64,000 bases of DNA from Taxawa tesnikishii (nom. ined.) (lineage: Eukaryota; Ascomycota; Dothideomycetes; Dothideales). This document shows positions 11,580 to 21,989 of this stretch, piece by piece (position 1 is the first letter of the stretch; each line of letters starts with the position of its first letter). The stretch is taken from the NCBI GenBank assembly GCA_030247885.1, contig JAPDRO010000024.1:494688-558687 (forward strand). Direction: 5' to 3'. A model generated the notes under the pieces. The model was not told the DNA's origin, did no database searches, and saw only the letters and a list, made by a program, of their open reading frames with translations. The position numbers and the translations under genes were made by a program.

Positions 11580-13091
11580 TAGGTGTTTATAGTCATAGCT
11601 AACAGTGCTTCTTCCTTACATATCGACCGGCTTTAGAGTGGTTCTTCTAGGCTCGGTGAAAGAGGTATGAGATGGAGAAAACAATGTCTTCCTGGAAGGT
11701 TTGGAAGAGTCCCCAACTTGACAGAAGGGCGCTGATACAGTATGTTGATAACCCCGATGCCGGCAGAGGCTCCCGAGTGTTGTTGCACCCTTCCTCCCCG
11801 CAGCACCCCGCAATGACCCCACACTGGCCGCAACATTGCCGTACCGAGCATCCCGGATGGACCGAACTCCTCTAAGTTCATAAATTCAACGCAGGCAAAG
11901 TGACTTGCTTGGACGACTATCACGAGTCCGTTGAGGTTCAAAAATATACAGACTCAAAGAACTGAGTTTGGCTTGACTTCGTATCAAATCACTCACTTCT
12001 AGGACACCGTTGGCATTGCCGACTTTAAATTCAACTATTTCTGCATCGAAGTAAGCTTGTATGAACATGACGGCCCGGTTTTTTTTCACTCAGGAATATC
12101 CGGCAGTATGGGGCCGAATTATTGACAGATCGAAGAGATGGGCCGTATTGGTACCGAAACTCTCTCGGCTTCGTTCCGCAAAAGGATAGTCCCATTCGGA
12201 TATGAAAGCGGCCCTTGGTCGGATCTCCTAGCAAAACAGAGATGATGGGCGAGTACCGGAAGTTTTGCCAGGGGACCGGAGAGCCTCGTGTGTCCGAACC
12301 CTAGCAGGCAGGCTGCTTATCTGCCTTTAGTATGGCATACGGGGCTCACCATGCTATCTTTCTCATCGCTCTTGTTGGCGTGGTTCAGTGAGGACATTAG
12401 AGGGCTGCTGTTTGCTGGTTTCGGCCCAAACATCGACCCAATGCACACGTGCGGCGTATAGAATGGTTTCGTTGGTCAACCTCGACACTTTTGATGTGCA
12501 CATCCGCCGCCTGCATCAATTGATCAAAGCAAGGGCTGGTCTTCGAAAGAAGGTCTTTAGATACATTGCCCTGATGCTTACTACGTCGGCCCGTCCAATA
12601 CTCTGCCAGAATAAGAGGATTGCTGCCGTCAAATGTTCCATTCTGTTCCTTTGAGAGTCTGGAGTGAGCAGTCGCCTGTACTCCGTTCAAGCTTCACGGA
12701 GCCTCAGTTGAGCCTCATTAGAAAGTCAGTTAAACCTCACTTCCGCCACACGCAAGGTTTGCTTTAGCTCTACTAGTCTGTTCGCTTCAGCTTTACTAGC
12801 CTGTTCGCCTCCGATTGTCAATAGAACAGGTCAGTAACAAATCCTGGGAAATGATTTGAACAGGATGTGTGATGCTGGAAGCAGACGCTGCGGTGGAGAT
12901 GCTATTTTTACATATCAACATTTCTACAAATACACCGCCAGAAGACTCACGACGCTGTCCTGTACACCCAACAATGCTGTGCGAGACACCTGAAACCGGA
13001 GCCTCTCTGTATCAGACCCATAGTACAGCTTCGACTGCTCCGAGCCCCTTTTGTTTCCCTGCGCTGTATACACCCGATTCGGCCACTTCTT
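11580..13091. other. intergenic, no gene seen
   Basis: About 1.5 kb. Near 12,760-12,810 there are two imperfect copies of a short unit containing TTTACTAG/TCTACTAG plus CTGTTCGC. No coding region with splice or motif support was found on either strand. Confidence 0.5.
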
Positions 13092-14512
13092 TTACCGCCT
13101 CCTCAGGTACCAGTTGAACGCCAGAGCCATAGTCTCGCCGTGGAATGGTGTAGGCACCTCAGCCAAACCCGGTCTGGCAACTGGATGCCGCAGGTACACC
13201 GCCGAGCAGATGTTCTGGTTGACCTCCAAGTATCTCGGGATGAACGCGAACGCGCTCATGAACTCCCTGGGTTGCCAAGGAGTAGCGTACGGCCTGCGCA
13301 CGTCGATAGGGTTCTCTTGTGCACGGGAAATAGCAGCACGAAGAAGCTCTGCATCCCTGCGGGCGTTGTAGGCGTCTTCCTTGCCGTTTTGCATCTGAGG
13401 ATTGGAGGATTTCGCGGGTTGCGAAGGTTCGGAGGCGGCTTGGGTGGAGGTAGAGGTTTCTGCAGGAGCGGAGGAGGAGGATGGCACCTTGGCAAGGATG
13501 GAGTTGAGGGTCTCCTCAAGACTCTCGATGGTTTCCTCCAGCGGCTGGCTCTGGTCGAACTTGGTGCCGCGAACTTGGGAGAGCGTCTTCTTGGCCGTCT
13601 GGGAGAACGCGCGAAGCTCTTGCTTGCGCTTTCCCGAAAGCGCTTGCTTGGGATCGGATGTGATATCCTTTGCCCGCGAGAGCAAAAGCTTGAGTGCTTT
13701 CCGTGGGTCTTCAAGTGCCGTCTCTTCTGTTGTTTCTGCTTTCTCCTCTGCAGACGTCTCTCCTGACTCCACCGCCGATGCACCCTCCTCTTCCTCGCCC
13801 TCTAGCAGATCCTCGGCATCATCGTCAACGATCTGATCGATCTCTTCGTTCCCAGTCTGCCCTTGCGATGTCTCTGGGCTTCCCTTCTTGTCCTTGCGCG
13901 CTCCGGTGGCGTACAGCACGCGCTCAGGGTCGACGGAAAACATGTCGCCGGGGTTGAGGAGGTAGCCGGGATAGATCATCTGATAACATTCATGAGCATT
14001 GTGCTTGGCGGAGTGGCCACTTCCAAGCGTACCTTCTTTCCGTTGACCTTCACAAAGCCATGCACGACGAACTGTCTAGCCTGCCTTGTACTGCTCGCAA
14101 ACAGAGCTCTCCATATTGCCGTATCCAGCCGCCTCTCCGTTGGGTGGTATGTCATGTGCATATACGGAGTCTTCGCCATGGCATTCCTTCTCTTTGTTTG
14201 CTCCTTGCTGGGATCCTGATCCAGACCACTTCCTCTACCAGCAGACTGGTCCGAACCATCTGTGCTCGCAAGCACCCGATGGTCCATTGGCACGACAGCC
14301 GGCAGACGTCTATCGAACATGCGCGTCCATTGTCCTTCTCGTATTTGTTCACCGTGGTATGCGCGTGTGTTCGATTTGGCGAGCCATTTCTGCTGGAAGA
14401 ACGTCTTATTGGCGGCAGGGGGAAGGATCATGCGAGACAAGTTGTAGAGATTCCATTTTGACCAGTCTTGTCGGATCTTTGGCCTCTTCAAGCCGTGAAA
14501 CTTCTTCCGCAT
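13092..14512 (-). CDS. NAM9: mitochondrial small-subunit ribosomal protein uS4m (Nam9)
   Basis: Two exons (14512-14033 and 13979-13092) with a 53-nt intron give 455 residues. The N-terminus [17 protein letters not shown] and the stretch [13 protein letters not shown] are hallmarks of fungal Nam9. The S4 RNA-binding module ([16 protein letters not shown]) is split by the intron and continues [20 protein letters not shown] long acidic, Ala/Ser-rich insert follows, and the conserved C-terminus reads [19 protein letters not shown] ... AFNWYLRRR. Nam9 nucleates assembly of the mitochondrial small ribosomal subunit. I start at the ATG of MRKKF rather than at upstream in-frame ATGs because homologues begin there. 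Confidence 0.95.
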
Positions 14513-14839
14513 GGCGGCGATGGGAGGGATAGTGTTGCGTTCAATGGGATTAATCTCAGGATCGCTCAGAAAGAGTTGCTTGTCGCATGTCCGATTTCGC
14601 CTAGTATCCCAACACTTTTGAGACTCTTGGCACATCCGCTTACACTTCACTTCAACTTCGCTGTATGCAATCATGATCTTATTCAGTCAAGTTGGTGGAT
14701 ACTATTCGTGTTCTTGCGAATACATTATTTCACCTTCGATAACGCTTCCCTGCTTTCACATGTCCGTGAAACCCCTTCCGCTTCAAACCCAACGACGTTT
14801 GACAGAAATTTTGACTGCTCTTTTGCAAGACAAGGACTC
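14513..14839. other. intergenic, Nam9 promoter
   Basis: A 327-bp gap between the NAM9 start and the stop of the first BTB gene. It should contain the NAM9 promoter and the BTB 3' UTR; no further feature is seen. Confidence 0.5.
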
Positions 14840-15642
14840 CTATTGGTAGTAGTTCCCACAGTTTGGGCAACGCCCATATCCACTTGACGTTGAGATGTCC
14901 CGTGGGTAGGCTTTGGTGCAGTATGAACACTTAACCCTTTGTCCCTTGTCCTTGGATTTCAGTCTCAGTAAGCCAGCAGTGAGTGCCGGAACCTCCTCTA
15001 GCATGTGGTCAAAGGCAGGAAGTTTCATAAATTCTTCCAAGCGAGGTTCGATGAAACTAAGAGTCGAAGCCTGCATGGCGCGATCGGCTGGAAAGTTTGA
15101 GAAAACAGTCTCGACGGCAGCAAGGAAGGCGTCCAGGTCTGTCGTCCAGTCTTTCTCGGCAGCCTCGACGAAAGCCTTGACAGTAATATCTCTAAGGTCG
15201 GCAATGTCGTATTTATCGGCGACAGCGAAGACGTGGACATGCATCATGAAGTCTTTCTCTGCACGGAAATAGGTCTTGTAGTCGATGCCATACAGATGCT
15301 GGAAGAGAGCGCGGACGGCATCCGGGTTGTCGTCGTGAAGCTCGATCTCAGCCTGCTCGCCCTCCTGATGGGGGTCAGCTCAACATCGTGTCTGTATGAG
15401 AGACATCTCACCTTGAAGCCACGCTCACAGAGATTCTTGAAGTAGGTGGACTGGCCGCAGAGGATGATCGTGTGAGTATGGAGCGACTGGTTTCCTTTAT
15501 CGAACTTGATCACAAGATCGGAGAATCTCTTGTCGTTGAAGTACCTGTAGGTATCAGTACACGGCTGTGACGATGCATGTTTCCTCTCATGAAAATCTCA
15601 CTTTGACACCTTCAAGGTGATCTCTTCTTCGCTGTTCGCCAT
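14840..15642 (-). CDS. BTB/POZ-domain protein with C-terminal Cys4 knuckle
   Basis: Three exons (15642-15602, 15544-15412, 15364-14840) give 232 residues. The BTB core reads YFNDKRFSDLVIKF ... HTIILCGQSTYFKNLC ... ELHDDNPDAVRALFQHLYG ... VADKYDIADLRDITVKAF. This matches short fungal BTB proteins, which dimerise and may serve as cullin-3 adaptors. The unusual part is the last ~30 residues, where CSYC and CPNC are spaced like a zinc ribbon (Cys-x2-Cys, 19 residues, Cys-x2-Cys) just before a NYYQ end. The gene is divergent from a second BTB gene with a related tail. No regulatory or substrate function can be assigned. Confidence 0.85.
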
Positions 15643-15949
15643 GATGGAGACGTGGGGAGTAGTTGATAGCCGGTCAAATGGGAGGAGAGATGCGGATGTG
15701 TGACGCGGGATGATTGAGGACCGGTGCGATAAACAAAGCTAGGAAGTTTCCAAGATGGACAGAACGAGAAACTTCTTGCACTGCTGCAATTAACGTCACA
15801 TGCCAGTTCCTCATGTGACATGACCATGGAAAAGGCGCAGAGGCCATAGCTTTCCTCTCTCCCTCATTCCCAGCACGACTTCTTCCAACTTCTGCTTCTC
15901 AAACATCTACTTTCGAACACTATTGTCACTATCCAAAGGCCTCAACACC
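15643..15949. promoter_or_regulatory. shared divergent promoter of the BTB pair
   Basis: A 307-bp interval separates the two BTB start codons. It is rich in pyrimidine tracts on the plus-strand gene side (TTCTCAAACATC-type leader). No specific operator could be assigned. Confidence 0.5.
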
Positions 15950-16913
15950 ATGGGCTCCTCCACAGATGGTCAGCCACAGGAGAAGAAGTTCAAGTTCGAT
16001 CTTGCAAGGTATGACCTGCCGCTCTATGTTCTGGAGGAAGCTTCATCTTACCAACGTCATCAGATGGTTCAATAACCCAGAGCACTCCGACATGCTTGTC
16101 GAGTTTAGTGGGCAACGGTACCACGCACACAAGCTCGTCCTCACTTCTCATTCGCCATATTTCAAGAAGGCATGCGGGGGAGTTTAGGCTAAGACCAAAT
16201 CACTTCATATCCCTGGTGTCAGTCCGCGTTGTCATAGCTCACTCAGCAGCCTTCATCGTTTCTGAGGCTACCACCTTTTCGGTATGATAGCGCCAGCGCT
16301 AACATTCAGATAGGAAGCGCACGAACGCAAGATCACATTGCACGATGATGATCCCGACGTCGTCCTCGCCATGATTCGCCACATGTATCAGCTTCCCCAT
16401 GACCGCGTCGGTGAAGCCGAGGAGGCGATTCAGGATCTCGCCTACCACGTGCACCTCTACATCGTGGCTGAAAAGTACGACGTTCCCGATCTCAGAATGA
16501 CAGTCAACGAAACCTTCGCTGCTCTGATCGAAGGGAAATGGGACAGTGACGAGTTTGCCGAGGCCATTCAGCTTGTCTACGCCAATAGATGGGCTGATAC
16601 AGCCCTCCAGGATACCGTCGTGGCTTGCTGCAAGCAACATATCCAGAAGCTGATGAAGCGCGATATATTCGTACAGCTGTTGGGCCAGACGGCGCTTCTC
16701 GCGAGAGAGCTTTTAAAAGACCTGGTGCCACTGTCAAATCTGCGTTTTGTCGCAAAGGGTCTCAATAAATACGGACTGAAAGTATGGAGGAGCCCGTGCT
16801 GTGACACTTTCACATCTCTCGGCTATGCATCACCGTACAATGGTTGCTGTTCGAAGTGCGGCAATTACATCACATACACCAGGTGGACACAGAAGTCGGT
16901 AAAGGAGGAGTAA
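15950..16913 (+). CDS. BTB/POZ-domain protein, paralogue of the divergent neighbour
   Basis: Model: 15950-16008, 16064-16181, 16314-16913, giving 258 residues. The BTB core is clear: FNNPEHSDMLVEFSGQRYHAHKLVLTSHSPYFKKAC, then KITLHDDDPDVVLAMIRHMYQL and VAEKYDVPDLRMTVNETF (shown here in pieces). The tail has CC and CSKC followed by GNY, matching the GNY after the second CxxC of the neighbour, but the first knuckle pair is altered. The second intron is doubtful: exon 2 must end at a weak GTTTAG donor at 16182, or the G-run just before it has an indel. The pair probably arose by an inverted duplication. Confidence 0.75.
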
Positions 16914-17366
16914 GTGGAAGCATAGCGGGCAAATGGCAGTGGACTTCATCTCCAGTGTGGGCATAGCAAACGGACGTTTTCGCAAGGTGACCTTGACGGT
17001 TAGCCCACCTGGCCAGACAGATACGATAGCAAGGCGTGACACGGTTTACCGGAAGCATCGAGCAAATTCAAAACTCAGCGAAACAACAACAATCTTCCCT
17101 AATGCTTGCTTGGCGCTCAGATGAGATGGAGGGCTCGCACGGTGCATCTTCTGTGCGCTCCATGAAGGCACTCTCGCCTTGTCGTATGGACGTACCGGCG
17201 AACAAGAAAGAAAAGGGAAGTGAGAGTATTACCACATGCGGCGAGCGGCAGACGGATGTTCGTGGTGCCGGCAGTATATCTCTGCCCGCCCCTTGGATTA
17301 CCCGAGAGTTACTTCTCCATGGTGATTGAAGATGGTCCGCAATGATACAAGTCATGTCTGTCCCCA
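16914..17366. other. intergenic, convergent 3' ends
   Basis: About 450 bp between the stops of the second BTB gene and the UCH gene. Only 3' UTR-like sequence is seen. Confidence 0.5.
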
Positions 17367-18374
17367 TCACATCTCCATCTCATCCACATCCTTCCCCTTC
17401 CTCCTGCCCTCCTCAACCTTCTTCTTCGTCCTCTCCTTCGCCTCCTCCACCCACTTGTCATACGACCCCTCCTTCAACTTTGCTGCCACGACACCCTTCA
17501 ACAACTCCCCTACAAAGCCCACAAAATTATGCCTCCTCAACGCGTTCTCCCACTGCCACTCCCTCCTCTTCTGCTCCTCCCTATACAACGTCTCCTGATC
17601 TCCGATCTCGCTCGCCTTGATCCTCAAATCCTGACACATGGCGAGCAGGTTGAAGCGAATCTCATGGGCAGGATAGCGCTGAATGCGACGCTGTAACACC
17701 GGGATGACCTTCTCGGCGAAAGAGGAAGGAGGACAGGAACCGTGGCTGATGGGCGCGGGTTGCAGGCCGTCGAGCTCGTACAGCGTATCGTTGATACTGG
17801 TGTAAGCGATGAAGTGGTAGACATCATCATCCTCCGTCGCCATCCTCGTCTCATCTGAGGTGAAAGGCGAAGAGCGTGCGAACGAGTTGTGCACGTCGCG
17901 AATGTGATCGCTGTTGCTGAGCGCCTCGCCTCTCAAATCTGCAGGGAAGCCCGTTGTAAACTCCTTGAACTCGCCCAACGTCTTGCCCACATCCACTCCA
18001 TCCTTCTCTCCTTTGTTTAACAGCACGCTCAGCAGCGCCTGCGTGCCGCATGCGTTCTGGATCGTCTGCGCGGCGAACCAGACGCCGTCGTCGCCTCTTT
18101 CTACCGCTTCGAAGTCGAAGCTGCCGTCTTTGGGCACATCGGTGGGTTTCTCGCCCGTCGGGTATTTGAAGAGAAAGATTACGCCGATCGGGTTTAGTTG
18201 TGCGAGAGACTGCTCGTCGAGGGAGATGAGCTCCTCGAATTGGACGTTTTTGACGCCCAGGTTTTCGATTAGGTAGGTGAAGACGCCCTGAACCGATGGT
18301 TAGCGATGGGATGATAGGAGAACATGAGAGGCACGAACAGCGTCCGATTCGATGGTGTTCCAGCCGCCAGACAT
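17367..18374 (-). CDS. ubiquitin C-terminal hydrolase, UCH37/UCHL5 type
   Basis: Two exons (18374-18339, 18287-17367) give 318 residues, the usual length for UCH37 orthologues. The peptidase C12 catalytic set is visible: the oxyanion Gln and nucleophile Cys in QNACGTQALLSVLL (Cys near residue 92), the His in YHFIAY, and the Asp in LYELDGLQP. The C-terminal ULD-like helical extension (RREWQWENALRRHNFVGFV...) ends in a Lys/Glu-rich tail. In this family that extension tethers the enzyme to the proteasome (Rpn13) or to INO80. The first exon (MSGGWNTIESDA) is only 36 nt and uses a GTTCGT donor. An INO80 subunit gene (Ies2) lies 6 kb away, but I infer no operon-like link. Confidence 0.92.
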
Positions 18375-18880
18375 GATCAACGGTGTACGTGTGGATTTAT
18401 TGTAAGCTCAGATGCTTTCCGAATGGAGAAGCTTCGAAGATGAACGTCATTGGCCGTGCGCGAAACGCGAAACGCGAAACGGACACGATGGCATGCAAAC
18501 ATACATCGACCGATTAGATGCTGCAACTCCATCGTCTTCTTGCGAGAAAAAGAATCAGCAACTTTAGCTATCGTTCTGGATCTGTCTCCGCACCAGCCGA
18601 GTGCGAGGTCAGAGGCACAATCCTGGTTGACGGAACATGCAAGCACTCAGCCCTGTTGAGGCTATGCCGCCCATCGTCATGGCTTGACTGGTTTGGTCAC
18701 TTCCAACCACCTTTTCCTTCGTTCAGTCTGCTTCGTATCTCTTGTCTCGTCTGCAGATTGCTATCGTGTTCACGTCACTTTCGCTGGATGCCGTAACTCT
18801 TCAATTTTCTGGATTTCTACCCGCCGGTTTCTTGGATATTGGTACGATCGGAGTACAGTTCTTGGTCCGGACTGGCTGCG
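18375..18880. other. intergenic, divergent promoters
   Basis: About 500 bp between the start of the UCH gene and the likely start of the truncated HET-type gene. It has short AAACGCGAAACG-type direct repeats near 18,460-18,480 and no gene. Confidence 0.45.
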
Positions 18881-20159
18881 ATGTCCTCAGATTTGATTCC
18901 TCCTGTGCAGAGCGGTAAGAACACGCCCGAGGTCAATGCTCCCTCCGGGCCCGGAAACGATCGTGAGGGCAATAACGATGGCGCTACCAATCGCGACAGC
19001 GAGAACGATGATAGCGACAACCCCACCAGGAGAGTCCCAAACGGTGGTGGATGTTCCGTCGGTCCCTCCACCATCGAAACGGAACACCAGTCAAGCCGAG
19101 GACAGGCTCAAGCACGGGAAAAGTCGACCTCGCTGGGGCATACTGGAGTCTCTCATACTCAAACAAAAGCGGATTACGCCAGCAAGCGAAGACTGCCTCT
19201 GTCCGACAAGGGGGCCATGACGTTAGGCAGATAACCAAGCGCCCGAGACATGATACTCCGGAAGCCATGTTGTTCACCGATGGCCGCTCAGAACACAACC
19301 TACCCCATGATCAGAACAGCCAGGAAGACACGGATCTATGTAATCGCTGCAAGGCCATTGACCTTGCATCCTGCTTCGACAGGCATGAAGCAGAGGCAGT
19401 GCCTCCTCCCCGTGGCGGTTTATACGTGGGTGATCTTGGGTCTCCTGATGAATGGGAAGTGCAGACGTGCAAGCTTTGTCGCTTCTTCTACTCAATGCGT
19501 TGGCCGCAAGAACACGACGAAGAAGGTGGACCACAGTGCTATGAGCTCCGCATATTCAGTATACTGCGGACTGTTTCTTATGGGCGTTATTGTTCTCCGT
19601 TTTACCGTGGCATTGTTACTTTCGGCTTGGGCGTCTGTCCTGAGGGTGGGGGCTATGATTCTGACCAGTTCGATGAAGATAAATGGTGGCCATTCATCTG
19701 CCGGCTTCCAACTCAACCTCAAGACTCAACTTTGCGTACGTATTGTCGACTCATTCATCCTTCAGCAATCGACGTTGAGAGGCTGCGGGCTTGGTTTACT
19801 ACATGCGATCGTTATCATCCCGAATGCAGAGACCAACGCCCCCGGCGTTTGTCGCTAAAAGTCATCCGGTGCCGTGAACGCAAGGTTGTTACGATGAAGA
19901 GGAAGGCCCTTGATATTTCACCGGTACTCGTACCACGGCACCTCATGACCGGTACGGGTTCAAAACCACATCCACAACATTTTCATCCAGTCGTCGGTGT
20001 CAAGACTAGTCATGCGCTGATAAGCCTTGAGGAGAAAGTGCATAAGGGAGTGTTTACTAAAGCTCAAGAGGAGGCACAGAATGATATGATTTCTGCAAAT
20101 GGGATTTGGGAAATCACCAGACCCCCAATATTCAATTGTTTGACTGCTGGGGTTCTCTT
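18881..20159 (+). pseudogene. truncated HET-type gene, N-terminal region only
   Basis: A frame beginning MSSDLIPPVQS (18881) continues, if one G is added in the G-run at 19210-19214, into the frame with DLCNRCKAIDLASCF ... VQTCKLCRFFYSM ... DVERLRAWFTTCDRYHPEC and LSLKVIRCRERKVV. This order (two CxxC pairs, then LRAWF...C, then a VIxCxxRK strand) is the normal lead-in to the HET domain. The HET core (ALSYVWG and later motifs) never follows. Instead the frame runs on without motifs toward the end of the oppositely oriented aminotransferase gene. It therefore looks like a HET gene cut just before its functional domain. The 3' limit is not defined; I end it before the neighbouring stop codon. 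Confidence 0.5.
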
Positions 20160-21792
20160 TTACTTTGTTTGTTCCTTCAGATACTTCTTCAGCCCTCTCA
20201 ACCTCTCCTTGGCATCCTCCAGGACCTTGTCATCCTTGCAAACCGCAAATCTCAGCCAATCCTCCGCAAGATGTGCGTTCTCATCAGTGAAAAACTCCGT
20301 GGGAGGAATAGCTGCCACACCAAGCTCCTTGATCAGGAACCACGACAGTTTGAAGTCGCGCGGCCGATTCGCGACATGCGGTGGGAAGGGGTAGTCTTCT
20401 GGCAATTGCACGCGGGAGAGGTTCACTAGTACGAAATAACCACCTTCGGGGTCGGAGTACTGCTGACAGTCAGCGAGGTCTGTGCGAGTGAAGGGTAGAA
20501 AGGGTGAACTGAGTTGCTTACGGGTACGCCCAGCTCCTTCCAGATCTCATTGAAGCGGTCCATCTTGCTCTTCATCTCCTTCTTGCTCTCGTCCCAGAAG
20601 CCATGCTTGTCCGCCTCCTCAAACGCAACAGCAGTGGCCTCTTGCAACGGACTCACACTGCTGTAGCAGATCCTCGTGTGTGCAGCGCTAACGTAGTGGA
20701 TGAGGTGCTCGGGACCGATCAGCCAACCCACCCTCCAGCCCGTGCAGTAGAAGTTCTTTCCTCCGGATCCGACCGTGAGCGTCAACTTGGCAATTTCCGG
20801 GGAAAGCGTAGCGATGCGCGTGAAGGGGACGTAGTATAGTCTGTCGTAGACCTCGTCACTGAGGATGATGATGTTGTTCTCCACGCAGAGATCTCCAATC
20901 GCTTGCAGCTCCTCCTTGGAGAAGACCTTGCCGATTGGGTTGTGCGGGCTGTTAATCACAATCATGCGTGTCTTGTCTGTGATGGCCTTTCTCAGCTCGT
21001 CCATATCCAGCGACCACTCCGACGCGCTCGTGGTCTCGGTTGCGCCGCGTTTGGGAGGATGTAAGGGCACGTAGACGACCTTTCCGCCCGGCATCTCGAT
21101 GTTGGAAATGTACTGGTCGAAGAAGGGCTCGAAAACAATGACCTCGTCGTCCTGCTCCAGGAAGCCCATGAAGGCGGACAACATTCCCTCGTTGGCGCCG
21201 GTGGTGATGGTGACTTCCTTGTTCGGATCCAGCTTGCGGCCGAAGAAAGGCGAGTAGGCGTCTGCGAGTGCTTGCTTTAACCGCGGACGGCCCTGTTCTG
21301 CGTACTAAGCGTGTGTCTTCTCCCATGCACGGGTACAGTGGTGTTTTCTCTACCTTTGTCGGAGAGTACTGGTTACATTCCACCTTGTCTAGCGCTCCCT
21401 TGGCCGCGTCAATGACGAATTGAGGTGGGTTGTAGCCAAAGAAACCTTGGCCCATGTTGATGATGGGCTGTATGGGCGATGCGGTGGCGGCTTCGTTGAC
21501 GATGGTCCTGTACATACTATGTAAGCACTCGTCCGTGAGATGCGGCGTTGCATGGTGCAGCATACCAGACATCCTGGCGCTGGCCAGCTACGCGCTTTGC
21601 TGGCTTGAATGGATCTCCCTCATCGCCGATAGCGAGAATGGACGGAGGACTGGTGGTGGGGGCTGTCTTGCAATTGCTCGTGTGACGGGCGTGGAAGTGA
21701 GGACGGAGGAAGCAGCAGTCAAGCTGGGGATGCAAACAGGCAGATTCTTCATCCTCATCACACAATGGGCATGACTGATATGGGTACAGCAA
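20160..21792 (-). CDS. BNA3: kynurenine aminotransferase (Bna3-like, PLP class I/II)
   Basis: Four exons (21792-21566, 21507-21354, 21292-20522, 20459-20160) give about 483 residues, all phases agreeing. Conserved order: PAKRVAGQRQDVW|TIVNEA, INMGQGFFGYNPP, CNQYSPTK|GRPRLKQAL, GANEGMLSAFMGFL, the INSPHNPIGKV segment that contacts the cofactor ring, LSDEVYDRLYY, and the PLP lysine in VGSGGKNFYCTGWRVGW. The C-terminal domain includes YSDPEGGYFVLVNLS. The family converts kynurenine to kynurenic acid and has cysteine-S-conjugate lyase side activity. The N-terminus is uncertain: 21792 is the only in-frame ATG, and homologues usually start closer to the PAKRVAG block, so a missed 5' exon is possible. 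Confidence 0.9.
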
Positions 21793-21989
21793 CCGGCTGA
21801 CTGATTTTCCCCAGATCTGGCAAGTGCCCGCAGTTGGAGAGGGCCCTCCGGCATGACGCCATTCGCTCCTTCCCGATGCCGACTCCGATGCCGGCCCCGA
21901 TGCCGGATCCCTAGTTTCAATCGCGGCGCGTCTTCCAGTGCTCGAGACGCGTTCGGTGCACTCCGCAACTCGCTACAAAAGCCATGTAA

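Noticed and set aside
13140-13836. Glycine- and serine-rich frames opposite NAM9
   Set aside because: Antisense of the acidic Ala/Ser insert of Nam9; composition is a mirror of that low complexity.
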